Shown here piece by piece: positions 1 to 5,919 of a stretch of DNA of 9,699 nt (position 1 is the first letter of the stretch; the number at the start of each line of letters is the position of its first letter). The DNA lies in contig CAITAM010000377.1 in assembly GCA_903890265.1 (NCBI GenBank), positions 1-9,699 on the forward strand, written 5' to 3'. A model generated the notes under the pieces. The model was given only the letters and a program-made list of their open reading frames with translations, ran no database searches and had not been told where the DNA came from. The translations under genes and the position numbers were made by a program. The DNA is from an uncultured Pseudomonadota bacterium. GTDB lineage: Bacteria; Pseudomonadota; Gammaproteobacteria; Steroidobacterales; Steroidobacteraceae.

Positions 1-2
1 AG

Positions 3-743
3 GGGCTCGTCAGCCGGGTCGGCGAGCCGGTCGTGCGCGCGGCGCTGCGCCAGGCGATGCGCATCATGGGCCACCAGTTCGTCATGGGCCGCACGATCGG
101 CGAGGCGCTGACACGGGCCGGTGAGGGCAAGAACGCCCGCTACCGCTATTCGTTCGACATGCTGGGCGAGGCCGCGCTGACGAGGGCGGACGCCGCTCGT
201 TATCTCGTCGCTTACCGGGACGCGGTCGAGGCCCTGGCGGGCGCCGCACGCGCCAACCGCGACGTCACGCCGGAGGCGGCGCCGAGCATCTCGGTGAAGC
301 TCTCCGCACTGCATCCGCGCTATGACTACGCGAACCGAGCGCGCGTGCTGGCGGAACTCGGCCCGGCGCTGCTCGATCTTGCGCAGCGGGCCGCGGCGGG
401 CGGCGTCGCGCTGTGCGTCGATGCGGAAGAGTCGGAGCGGCTCGAGCTGTCGCTTGAGCTCGTGTCGCTCGTGCTCGCGGCACCGGGCCTCGGCGGCTGG
501 GGCGGGTTCGGGCTCGCCGTGCAGGCCTACCAGAAGCGGGCGACGGACGTGATCCGCTTCCTCGCGGCCGCGGCGCGCACCCACGGCCGTCGCCTCAACG
601 TCAGGCTGGTCAAGGGCGCGTACTGGGACAGCGAGGTCAAGCGTGCGCAGGAGCGCGGCCTCGCGGGCTACCCGGTCTTCACCCGCAAGCAGAACACGGA
701 CGTCTCCTACCTTGCCTGCGCACGGCTGCTGCTCGAGGCGTAG
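3..743 (+). CDS. putA: PutA upstream fragment: N-terminal and central part of the proline dehydrogenase barrel, ending at amber 741-743
   Basis: This is the coding part before the stop, open to the left edge; the GTG at 33 is only the first possible start codon inside the window. Recognisable PRODH segments in order are RVGEPVVRAAL, ISVKLSALHPRYDYA (contains the conserved active-site Lys), CVDAEESERLELSLEL (conserved Asp-Ala-Glu-Glu), GLAVQAYQKRATDVIRFL, and the FAD/substrate segment RLNVRLVKGAYWDSEVKRAQ followed by YPVFTRKQNTDVSYLACARLLL. The stop falls before the last barrel helix. That helix carries the Arg pair that binds the substrate carboxylate in PutA. A product ending here should therefore lack proline dehydrogenase activity unless the codon is read through. 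Confidence 0.7.
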   Translation, partial: GLVSRVGEPVVRAALRQAMRIMGHQFVMGRTIGEALTRAGEGKNARYRYSFDMLGEAALTRADAARYLVAYRDAVEALAGAARANRDVTPEAAPSISVKLSALHPRYDYANRARVLAELGPALLDLAQRAAAGGVALCVDAEESERLELSLELVSLVLAAPGLGGWGGFGLAVQAYQKRATDVIRFLAAAARTHGRRLNVRLVKGAYWDSEVKRAQERGLAGYPVFTRKQNTDVSYLACARLLLEA

Positions 744-785
744 GACGTCAGCTACCCGCAGTTCGCGACCCACAACGCGCACACG

Positions 786-2696
786 GTGGCGGCGATCGCC
801 TGCATGGCCGAGCCGCTCGGTGCACGCTTCGAGTTCCAGCGCCTGCACGGCATGGGCGAGGAACTCTACGATCTCGTCACCGACCCGACCAACCTCGGCG
901 CACCCTGCCGGGTCTACGCACCGGTCGGCTCGCACGAGGACCTGTTGCCTTACCTTGTGCGCCGCCTGCTGGAGAACGGCGCCAACACCTCCTTCGTCAA
1001 CCGCATCGTCGACGAGCGCCTGCCACCGGAGGAGATCGCGGCCGATCCGGTCGACTACGTCCGCCGGCTCACCGAAGCGGCGCACCCGAGGATTCCGCTG
1101 CCCAGCCGGATCTTCGGCGCGGAGCGGCCGAACTCGGCAGGTCTTAATCTCGCTGACGGGGCCGTGCTCGAGGCGCTCGCCCGGGCGGCGACCGCGGCGC
1201 TGTCCGGCCGGCACGCGGCGGTCCCGCGCGCGGGTGGACGGCGCGGCGGCGGCACCGCAAAGCCGGTCCGCAACCCGGCCAATCGCGACGTCGTCGTCGG
1301 TACGGTGGCCGAGGCCACCGCCGCCGACGTCGAGCGGGCACTGTCGCTCGCGACGGCGGCGTTTCCCGGCTGGGATCGGACGGAGGCCGCGGCGCGGGCG
1401 GCGATGCTTGAGCGCGCGGCAGACCTGTTTGAGGCGCGGCGCGAGGAGTTCGTCGGGCTCTGCGTGCGCGAGGCCGGCAAGTCCGTGCCCGATGCGATCG
1501 CCGAAATCCGCGAGGCCGTCGATTTCCTGCGTTACTACGCGCAGCGCGCCCGCCACGACTTCAGCCGGGCGCTGGTGCTGCCCGGGCCGACCGGCGAGAG
1601 CAACGAACTCACGCTGCGCGGTCGGGGTGTCTTCGTCTGCATCAGCCCCTGGAACTTCCCGCTCGCGATCTTCACCGGCCAGGTGGCGGCGGCGCTTGCC
1701 GCCGGCAACACGGTCATCGCGAAGCCCGCCGAGCAGACGCCGCTCGTGGCGGCGGTGGCGGTGGATTGCCTGCTGGAAGCCGGGATCCCGGACGACGTGC
1801 TGCACTTCCTGCCGGGCGAGGGTCTCGCGGTCGGTGGCGCGCTCATCGCCGACCCACGCACGTCGGGTGTGGCGTTTACCGGCTCGACGGAAACGGCCCG
1901 TGCGATCGCGCGCAGCCTCGCCGGGCGCGACGCGCCCCTCGCGACGCTGATCGCCGAAACCGGTGGCCAGAATGCCATGCTGGTCGACAGCTCGGCGCTC
2001 CCGGAGCAGGTCATCAACGACACGCTGTACTCGGGCTTCAACAGCGCCGGCCAGCGCTGTTCGGCGCTGCGCGTGCTGTGCGTGCAGGAGGATATCGCGC
2101 CGCGGGTGCTGGAGCTCTTGGCCGGTGCGATGGATGAACTCGTGATCGGTGATCCCGCGCTCCTCAGCACCGACGTCGGGCCGGTGATCGACGAGGACGC
2201 GCTGACGATGCTCGAGGCGCACGCCGCCGCCATCGTCCGCGGTGCGCCGTGGTCGCATCGGGTGCGTCTGCCGGCGGGGCTCGAGAAGGGCACCTTCTGC
2301 GCGCCGCTCGCCGTTGAAATCACCGACCTGTCGCAGCTCAAGCGCGAGGTGTTCGGCCCCGTCGTGCACGTGCTGCGCTACCGCGCCCGGGATCTCGACG
2401 CGCTGGTCGATCGCATCAACGGCACCGGGTACGGCCTGACCCTCGGGCTGCACACCCGGCTCGACAGCACGGTACGACGGGTGGTGGAGCGGGCGAGGGC
2501 CGGCAACGTCTACGTCAACCGCAACATGATCGGCGCCGTGGTCGGCGTGCAGCCCTTCGGCGGCAACGGCCTGTCCGGCACCGGCCCGAAGGCCGGCGGA
2601 CCGCACTACCTGCCGCGCTTCGCGGTGGAGCAGACGGTGTCCGTGAACACGGCAGCGGTCGGTGGCAACGCCACGCTGCTGTCGATCGCGGGCTGA
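786..2696 (+). CDS. putA: PutA downstream fragment: end of the PRODH barrel plus the complete P5C (glutamate semialdehyde) dehydrogenase domain
   Basis: This is the same frame as the upstream fragment, resuming right after the amber codon; GTG at 786 is the first possible reinitiation codon. I see no purine-rich ribosome site ahead of it, so independent translation is doubtful. The first ~75 residues finish PRODH and include YLVRRLLENGANTSFVNRI, whose Arg-Arg (960-965) is the proline-carboxylate pair. The ALDH domain follows: ISPWNFPLAIFTGQ and AAGNTVIAKPAEQTP (NAD binding), FTGSTETAR, ETGGQN with the conserved Glu at 1956-1958, and SAGQRCSALR with the nucleophilic Cys at 2058-2060. EVFGPVVHVLRY and VQPFGGNGLSGTGPKAGGP follow. 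All key P5CDH residues are present, so this half looks under normal constraint. Confidence 0.7.
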   Translation: MAAIACMAEPLGARFEFQRLHGMGEELYDLVTDPTNLGAPCRVYAPVGSHEDLLPYLVRRLLENGANTSFVNRIVDERLPPEEIAADPVDYVRRLTEAAHPRIPLPSRIFGAERPNSAGLNLADGAVLEALARAATAALSGRHAAVPRAGGRRGGGTAKPVRNPANRDVVVGTVAEATAADVERALSLATAAFPGWDRTEAAARAAMLERAADLFEARREEFVGLCVREAGKSVPDAIAEIREAVDFLRYYAQRARHDFSRALVLPGPTGESNELTLRGRGVFVCISPWNFPLAIFTGQVAAALAAGNTVIAKPAEQTPLVAAVAVDCLLEAGIPDDVLHFLPGEGLAVGGALIADPRTSGVAFTGSTETARAIARSLAGRDAPLATLIAETGGQNAMLVDSSALPEQVINDTLYSGFNSAGQRCSALRVLCVQEDIAPRVLELLAGAMDELVIGDPALLSTDVGPVIDEDALTMLEAHAAAIVRGAPWSHRVRLPAGLEKGTFCAPLAVEITDLSQLKREVFGPVVHVLRYRARDLDALVDRINGTGYGLTLGLHTRLDSTVRRVVERARAGNVYVNRNMIGAVVGVQPFGGNGLSGTGPKAGGPHYLPRFAVEQTVSVNTAAVGGNATLLSIAG

Positions 2697-2741
2697 GCCA
2701 AAGGCTGGGCGAGGAGTGTGCTAGGTCACAACATCGTCTCG

Positions 2742-2816
2742 TTTTACATAATGAAGGAACGACGTGTCGGCAGCTTTTACAGCGTCGGCTACACGGCCGT
2801 AACTGAACGCCGTTCG
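2742..2816. promoter_or_regulatory. candidate upstream activator region for the sigma-54 promoter
   Basis: Between putA and the PEP-CTERM gene there are two identical TTTTACA heptamers at 2742-2748 and 2775-2781. They are 33 bp apart, about three helical turns. There are also two GTCGGC copies (2766 and 2784) and a perfect 11-bp palindrome GAACGCCGTTC at 2805-2815. They lie about 65-140 bp upstream of the predicted start site, roughly where bacterial enhancer-binding proteins of the NtrC type bind. No binding motif for the likely activator (PrsR) is known to me, so assigning any of these repeats to it is inference. Short repeats of this size can occur by chance. Confidence 0.3.
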
Positions 2817-2855
2817 TCATTGGCAAATTGCTGATTAGGAGGCCTTTTCCATGCG

Positions 2856-2871
2856 TGGCACGCGCATTGCA
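2856..2871 (+). promoter_or_regulatory. sigma-54 (RpoN) -24/-12 promoter of the PEP-CTERM gene
   Basis: TGGCACG-CGCA-TTGCA matches the consensus TGGCACG-N4-TTGC(A/T) at every defined base. The -24 GG is at 2857-2858 and the -12 GC at 2869-2870. The predicted start site is about 2881, leaving a leader of roughly 87 nt before ATG 2968. It is known that many PEP-CTERM genes in exosortase-bearing bacteria are driven by sigma-54 with the PrsK/PrsR two-component system. That agreement and the perfect match make this a strong call. Transcription should need an enhancer-binding activator, which is not encoded in this window. Confidence 0.88.
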
Positions 2872-2967
2872 TATGTCCATTACAACTGCCGGTGCATTGA
2901 TTCGCGCATGCCCTGTTGCGGCGTTTGTCACCGGCCGGTACCTACCAACACAAGAAGTGAGACCACC

Positions 2968-3597
2968 ATGACCCGGAACAAATCGCTCGTCGCCGCCGTC
3001 GCCTTTGCCTCGCTCGCGCTTGGCGCGCAGGCCGCGCGTGCTGACCTCATCATCTTCGCGAACGGCAGCCAGGTGGCCGACGACGCGACCAACACCTTTG
3101 CCAGCTTCAGCGGTGCGGTCGCGGGCTTCAACATCAACGTCGTCTCGGCGGCGGGCGTCAACGCGTTTGGCGGCAGCGGTGAACTGCTGGACGTCGGTTC
3201 GCTGGACATCTCGACCTCGGGCAGCGGCACGATCACCCTCAAGATCGAGGAGACCAACCTGATAGGGGCCGGCGCCGCGCAGGCGTTCCAGCTCGCGTTC
3301 TCGGGCCTCGTGAACAATGCGTCCGTGTCGCGCAGCCTCTACTTCGACGCCGCAAACAGCGGCGCAGAGAGCTCGCTGCTCGGGTCGGTGAACGGTGCCT
3401 CCGGCAGCTTCGTCGCCGGTCCGTTCGCCCTGTCCGGTCCGTACTCGCTGACGGAGGAGATTACCCTCACGGCGACCGGCAAGGGCGCCAAGCTGAGCTC
3501 GGATGATTCGGTCAGCGTTCCGGAACCGGCCGTTCTGTCGCTGCTCGGTGCCGGCCTCTCGGTGCTCGGCCTCGCGCGTCGCCGTCGCACGATCTAA
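2968..3597 (+). CDS. secreted PEP-CTERM sorting-domain protein, 209 aa
   Basis: This is a Sec-exported protein with an exosortase recognition tail; its specific function is not recognised. ATG 2968 is chosen because it follows AGAAGTGAG (2953-2961) and begins a good signal peptide (MTRNKSLVAAVAFASLALGAQAARA, cleavage near residue 25). An in-frame ATG at 2851 would overlap the sigma-54 promoter and give a poor N-terminus. The middle is rich in Gly, Ser, Ala and Thr, is free of Cys, and looks beta-rich (SGSGTITLKIEETN). The tail has the three classic parts: VPEP at residues 184-187, a hydrophobic helix, and the basic cluster ARRRRTI. In this family an exosortase (XrtA/EpsH type) cleaves at the motif and the protein goes to the surface or biofilm matrix. 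No exosortase gene is in the window. The gene stands alone, with its own sigma-54 promoter and terminator. Confidence 0.9.
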   Translation: MTRNKSLVAAVAFASLALGAQAARADLIIFANGSQVADDATNTFASFSGAVAGFNINVVSAAGVNAFGGSGELLDVGSLDISTSGSGTITLKIEETNLIGAGAAQAFQLAFSGLVNNASVSRSLYFDAANSGAESSLLGSVNGASGSFVAGPFALSGPYSLTEEITLTATGKGAKLSSDDSVSVPEPAVLSLLGAGLSVLGLARRRRTI

Positions 3598-3620
3598 GCG
3601 GCCTCGCCTGCGAGCACAAG

Positions 3621-3648
3621 AAACCCCGGCCCGCGCCGGGGTTTTTTT
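3621..3648 (+). terminator. intrinsic terminator of the PEP-CTERM gene, possibly also serving the convergent DUF1801 gene
   Basis: The perfect stem AAACCCCGGC / GCCGGGGTTT (3621-3630 with 3635-3644) closes a CCGC loop, and T7 runs over 3642-3648. It starts 24 bp after the PEP-CTERM stop codon. On the minus strand the stem is followed by TTTCTTG, a weaker U-tract, so it may also terminate the DUF1801 gene, whose stop is at 3673. Confidence 0.9.
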
Positions 3649-3672
3649 ATGGGCGAGACGCCCGTGCCCCGG

Positions 3673-4185
3673 TCAGGTCTTGCGCGACCTGACGCCGACG
3701 CCCGGCGTTGCCACGATCTGCTTCATCCAGTCCGCGAGCTGGCGCTCGTCGAGCTCCGTCAGTGAGCGTAGTTCCACGCCCCTCGTGAGCCTGCCCATGG
3801 CCTCGGGCGTGACCGGTGGCACGGGCTGCAGCGATGCACCGTTCACGAACATGACTTTGACGTGGTCGGCGAACCCGCCGCAACAAAAGCACCAGCCATT
3901 GCCCGTGCCGTAGTACGCGATCCCCCATTTGATGGCGCGCTGCAGCCCGGGCAGCGTCATGGCGGCGATGGCGTCGACGCGCTCGGCGATGCCGCGCTGC
4001 GGCTGCGGCAGGCTGAGGAGGTAGGCAAACACCGGCTTGTCGCCGGTTGCCGCGCGCGCCGGGCTCGCCTTGCCGGACACCATCGAGGAGGGCAGGGCGT
4101 TGCCCGGCGCGGCCGTTGGCGCGGCCCGTGTGCGCACCCGGGTCGATGCAGGTCCTGCTCCCCGGCGGGTGGTCCGGTCGGTCAT
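3673..4185 (-). CDS. DUF1801 (YdhG-like) domain protein, 170 aa
   Basis: The domain covers roughly the last 120 residues, from KPVFAYLLSLPQPQRGIAERVDAI, through LQRAIKWGIAYYG and the small aromatic/Cys stretch GNGWCFCCGGF, then DHVKVMFVNGASL, and ends with LDERQLADWMKQIVATPG. This order (IKWG, then FxxHVKxxFxxGASL, then a closing LD-x-x-QL-x-x-W helix) is typical of DUF1801. The family has a compact frataxin/YjbR-like fold and no settled biochemical role. The first ~48 residues are Ala/Arg/Thr-rich and look disordered. ATG 4185 is preferred because GAGG lies 8 nt upstream; ATG 4191 (two residues more) has only 2 nt to the same site. The gene is convergent with the PEP-CTERM gene and has no operon partner. 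Confidence 0.8.
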   Translation of the reverse strand: MTDRTTRRGAGPASTRVRTRAAPTAAPGNALPSSMVSGKASPARAATGDKPVFAYLLSLPQPQRGIAERVDAIAAMTLPGLQRAIKWGIAYYGTGNGWCFCCGGFADHVKVMFVNGASLQPVPPVTPEAMGRLTRGVELRSLTELDERQLADWMKQIVATPGVGVRSRKT

Positions 4186-4191
4186 GGGCAT

Positions 4192-4674
4192 GGCCTCGCT
4201 CGCGGTGCTCGCCTGACCCTACGCCGTCGGCCGGTCGCGGTCCAGCCTTGGCGGCAGGGGCCACGTTCGCCCCCAGCGGGTCGTTGACTTCGCAACGCCA
4301 CGTGGAACCTCCGGCCGCCAGTGGCGTCTGGGCGGCGCTGCTTAGCGCATTGCGGGCCTATCCATTGGCGGCGGTGAGACTGGCGAACTTCGGCATGGGG
4401 TCGGAGCCAACGAAGCGTCCGGCTCCTGCCGCGGGATGTCTCCGGTCGGCCGCACAGCGGACTTGCAGCCTGCCAATTTGGCCGCCCGGGAGCGGACATT
4501 CCCGGGCTGCCGCGCGGTAGAGCCACGGCCGACATTCCTTGCGCGGCAGAGTTCAGGAAACGCATGACAAGCACGCTGGTGCTCAGGTGCCTGCGGATAA
4601 ATCGTTCAAACCGGAGAGTTACTCGACTCCCCCGACGGGCGACTCAGGCTGTGCAATTGCAAGAAGAACTCTCA
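4192..4674. other. gene-free stretch with two AGCGGAC repeats and hairpins
   Basis: No reading frame here has a recognisable product or good start signal. Visible structure: AGCGGACTT (4456-4464) and AGCGGACATT (4491-4500), 35 bp apart; the second forms the loop of a perfect 7-bp hairpin CCCGGGA/TCCCGGG (4485-4491 with 4500-4506). Further on are a small hairpin AGCAC-GCTG-GTGCT (near 4563-4580) and a 10-bp palindrome TGCAATTGCA at 4652-4661. The region presumably holds the DUF1801 promoter, but I could not identify it. The AGCGGAC elements may be a dispersed intergenic repeat, which one window cannot show. Confidence 0.4.
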
Positions 4675-4709
4675 TTGAAGCCATATGTTCGTATGGCGAT
4701 TTAGCCATA
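4675..4709 (+). promoter_or_regulatory. brnTA promoter with nested inverted-repeat operator candidate
   Basis: A possible -35 TTGAAG (4675-4680) and a weak -10 GATTTA (4698-4703) are 17 bp apart. Three half-sites overlay this promoter: CCATA (4681-4685), TATGG(C) (4692-4697) and GCCATA (4704-4709). The central one pairs with either neighbour, giving CCATA-N6-TATGG and TATGGC-N6-GCCATA. BrnA antitoxins of known systems bind and repress their own promoter, so these are natural BrnA operator candidates. The promoter boxes are weak and inferred; the inverted repeats are directly visible. A ribosome site AGGA (4717-4720) precedes ATG 4729 by 8 nt. Confidence 0.55.
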
Positions 4710-4728
4710 CCGTGGTAGGATCTCACGC

Positions 4729-5016
4729 ATGGCGGCCTCCTTCGAGTGGGATCCGCTCAAAGCCGCAGCGAACCTCAGGAAGCACGGTGTCTCGTTTGCA
4801 GAGGCGCAACTCGCTTTCTTGGACACAAAGCGTGTAATCGCCCGCGACAAGCGCCACAGCAGCAGTGAACAACGGTTTTACTGTCTGGGTATGGTCGAAG
4901 GCGGAATCTTGACGGTGCGCTTCACCTGTCGAGGCGACAAGATTCGAATTATCGGCGCTGGATTTTGGCGCAAGGGTAAGAAGCTGTATGAAGCGGAAAA
5001 TCAGGTACACCGATGA
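4729..5016 (+). CDS. brnT: BrnT-family (DUF497) type II toxin, 95 aa
   Basis: BrnT toxins are small RelE/barnase-like ribonucleases that stop translation until bound by BrnA. The N-terminal signature FEWDPLKAAANLRKHGVSFAEAQLAF (residues 5-30) is characteristic of DUF497, as are the following acidic/basic strand (DTKRVIARDKRHS), RFYCLGMVEGGILTVRFTCRGDKIRIIG, and a C-terminal KKLYE helix. The length is normal. Oddity: many relatives have an IISAR motif after the RIR strand, while here it reads RIIGAGFWRKGKKLYE, so activity may be altered. The start has a good ribosome site 8 nt upstream. The toxin comes first in the pair and overlaps brnA by 29 nt. DNA here is less GC-rich than its neighbours (32 of 60 bases over 4861-4920), which suggests horizontal gain. 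Confidence 0.88.
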   Translation: MAASFEWDPLKAAANLRKHGVSFAEAQLAFLDTKRVIARDKRHSSSEQRFYCLGMVEGGILTVRFTCRGDKIRIIGAGFWRKGKKLYEAENQVHR

Positions 5017-5257
5017 GGCCCTGGGCGACATCGAGGTAGTCGACGATTTCCTGCCGCCACCGGATCAGCTCGTGTTGAAGGACGACGGGGTTAAAGTCAC
5101 GATCTCCCTGAGTAAGCGGAGTGTCGATTTTTTCAAGGCAGAGGCCGGCCGCTCGAAGACTTCCTACCAGCGAATGATTCGGCGGCTGCTAGACACCTAT
5201 GCTGAGCATTATGCGAAACGATCTCCGTCGAATCGCACTAGGCGCATTGAACGGTAG
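4988..5257 (+). CDS. brnA: BrnA/CopG-type ribbon-helix-helix antitoxin, 89 aa
   Basis: This is the partner of the upstream toxin: antitoxins of this type cap BrnT and repress the operon through an RHH DNA-binding domain. The N-terminal part (YTDEALGDIEVVDDFLPPPDQLVLKDD) is the conserved lead-in. KVTISLSKRSVDFFKAEAGRSKTSYQRMIRRLLDTYAEHY (about residues 36-75) is the strand-helix-helix region, with alternating residues in the KVTISL strand suited to base contacts. A basic tail SNRTRRIER follows. ATG 4988 lies inside brnT, and the 29-nt overlap with a frame change suggests translational coupling, which is usual for the pair. Toxin-before-antitoxin order is the norm for brnTA. It is unclear whether the DNA-binding domain is better called BrnA or CopG, but the role is the same. 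Confidence 0.85.
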   Translation: MKRKIRYTDEALGDIEVVDDFLPPPDQLVLKDDGVKVTISLSKRSVDFFKAEAGRSKTSYQRMIRRLLDTYAEHYAKRSPSNRTRRIER

Positions 5258-5276
5258 ACATCCTGAAAGCGGATGT
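5258..5276 (+). repeat. small hairpin directly after brnA
   Basis: ACATCC-N7-GGATGT is a perfect 6-bp stem beginning one base after the brnA stop codon. There is no T-run, so it is not a convincing intrinsic terminator; it may stabilise the transcript end. A second imperfect hairpin (GTGGAGC with GCTCTCAC, about 5316-5339) follows. The rest of the gap up to 5385 shows nothing further. Confidence 0.35.
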
Positions 5277-5460
5277 GCAGAGATGGCTGTAAGGGTCACT
5301 ACCCGCGGTTGCGCTGTGGAGCAGCAATCCGCTCTCACTGGGCAGCTCACGACAGCGAATTCAGCCGCCGGCGCCGGAGAATCACTTGAAGCAGAGCGCC
5401 CCCCTTATCCCCTTTTCGACTGTGAACACGGCCGCTACTCAAATCGGGGAAAGCGGCAAG

Positions 5461-5919
5461 GTGGCTAAACCGCGCTGGTCGCACGGGGCCGGGCTCCTGG
5501 CGGGCGCGCTCCTGTCCGCTAGTTTCGGTTCTGCATGCGCCGACGATCGACCCAAGCCGGCGACCGGCGTCGACGGATTTCCGCTGCCTTATCAGGGTGC
5601 CTTCAATTGCGGCGACAACGTTAGCGTCGACCTGAAGAGGGGCTTTCAATTCCGCGCCGGGCCCGGTACTCAATTCAAGGTCATTAAGCATCTGGATGGC
5701 GGGGTCTCGCCGGTTGTACTGGCAAGGGTAGGAGAGTGGCTCGACCTGGAAGGGTCGATCGACGTTTGGGTTCACATCAAAGATGCCTACGTTGTCATCA
5801 ACAAGGCGCTGCCCATAGGCTTCGACCCGAACGATAAATGCCTGGCGGGTGTCGAGGTTCGTTACTTCGACCACCCGAATCCACCCGGCATCGGGCCGAC
5901 GGGCGACAGGCCCGAGTAA
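5461..5919 (+). CDS. small secreted protein with a bacterial SH3-like domain, 152 aa
   Basis: Bacterial SH3 domains usually bind cell-wall peptides or other proteins in the envelope. The region from RGFQFRAGPGTQFKVIKHLDGG through VLARVGEWLDLEGSIDVWVHIKDAYV matches the SH3b pattern (RxGPGTxFKVI, then a GEWxxL strand, then WVHxxYV). GTG 5461 is chosen because it starts a compact signal peptide (MAKPRWSHGAGLLAGALLSASFGSACA, cleavage before DD) and has GGGGAAAG about 8-10 nt upstream. A TTG at 5386 with GGAG 6 nt upstream is a real alternative, but it would place some 30 extra residues before the hydrophobic core. GSAC is not a good lipobox. Two further Cys (in FNCGDN and DKCLAG) could form a disulfide in the periplasm. 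The tail is Pro/Gly-rich. It follows brnTA and precedes the SIMPL gene; no functional link is visible. Confidence 0.65.
   Translation: MAKPRWSHGAGLLAGALLSASFGSACADDRPKPATGVDGFPLPYQGAFNCGDNVSVDLKRGFQFRAGPGTQFKVIKHLDGGVSPVVLARVGEWLDLEGSIDVWVHIKDAYVVINKALPIGFDPNDKCLAGVEVRYFDHPNPPGIGPTGDRPE

Larger units (their letters stand above)
1..2696 (+). pseudogene. putA: putA, bifunctional proline dehydrogenase / P5C dehydrogenase, 5'-truncated by the window and interrupted by an in-frame amber codon
   Basis: PutA oxidises proline to P5C with FAD (PRODH barrel) and then P5C/glutamate semialdehyde to glutamate with NAD+ (ALDH domain). The frame is open from base 3, and its first residues already match the PRODH region (SRVGEPVVR, MGHQFVMGRTI), so the true start lies upstream. 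TAG at 741-743 interrupts the frame between YLACARLLLEA and DVSYPQFATHNAHT. These two segments are directly contiguous in intact PutA proteins, and the frame does not change across the stop. The C-terminus (VSVNTAAVGGNATLLSIAG) resembles that of short PutA proteins without an extra C-terminal domain. Reading everything else as intact, one base change (for example CAG to TAG) would explain the lesion. Alternatives are a sequencing or assembly error, or amber suppression. Family identity is near certain; whether it is really broken is not. Confidence 0.85.

Noticed and set aside
643..1950. Long alternative frame across putA
   Set aside because: Arg/Ser/Pro-rich shadow of the putA frame with no family match; the putA frame carries all motifs.
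2717..2730. CRP/FNR-type site TGTG-N6-CACA
   Set aside because: Half-site spacing is too short for CRP (TGTGA-N6-TCACA), and the flanking bases do not match.
2851..2967. N-terminal extension of the PEP-CTERM protein from ATG 2851
   Set aside because: It would overlap the sigma-54 promoter and lie upstream of its start site, and it puts 39 Cys-rich residues before a clean signal peptide; ATG 2968 has its own ribosome site.
4182..4574. Minus-strand open frame of about 130 codons upstream of the DUF1801 gene
   Set aside because: Arg/Pro/Gly-rich with no family resemblance, runs into the DUF1801 start in another frame, and has no convincing start signal.
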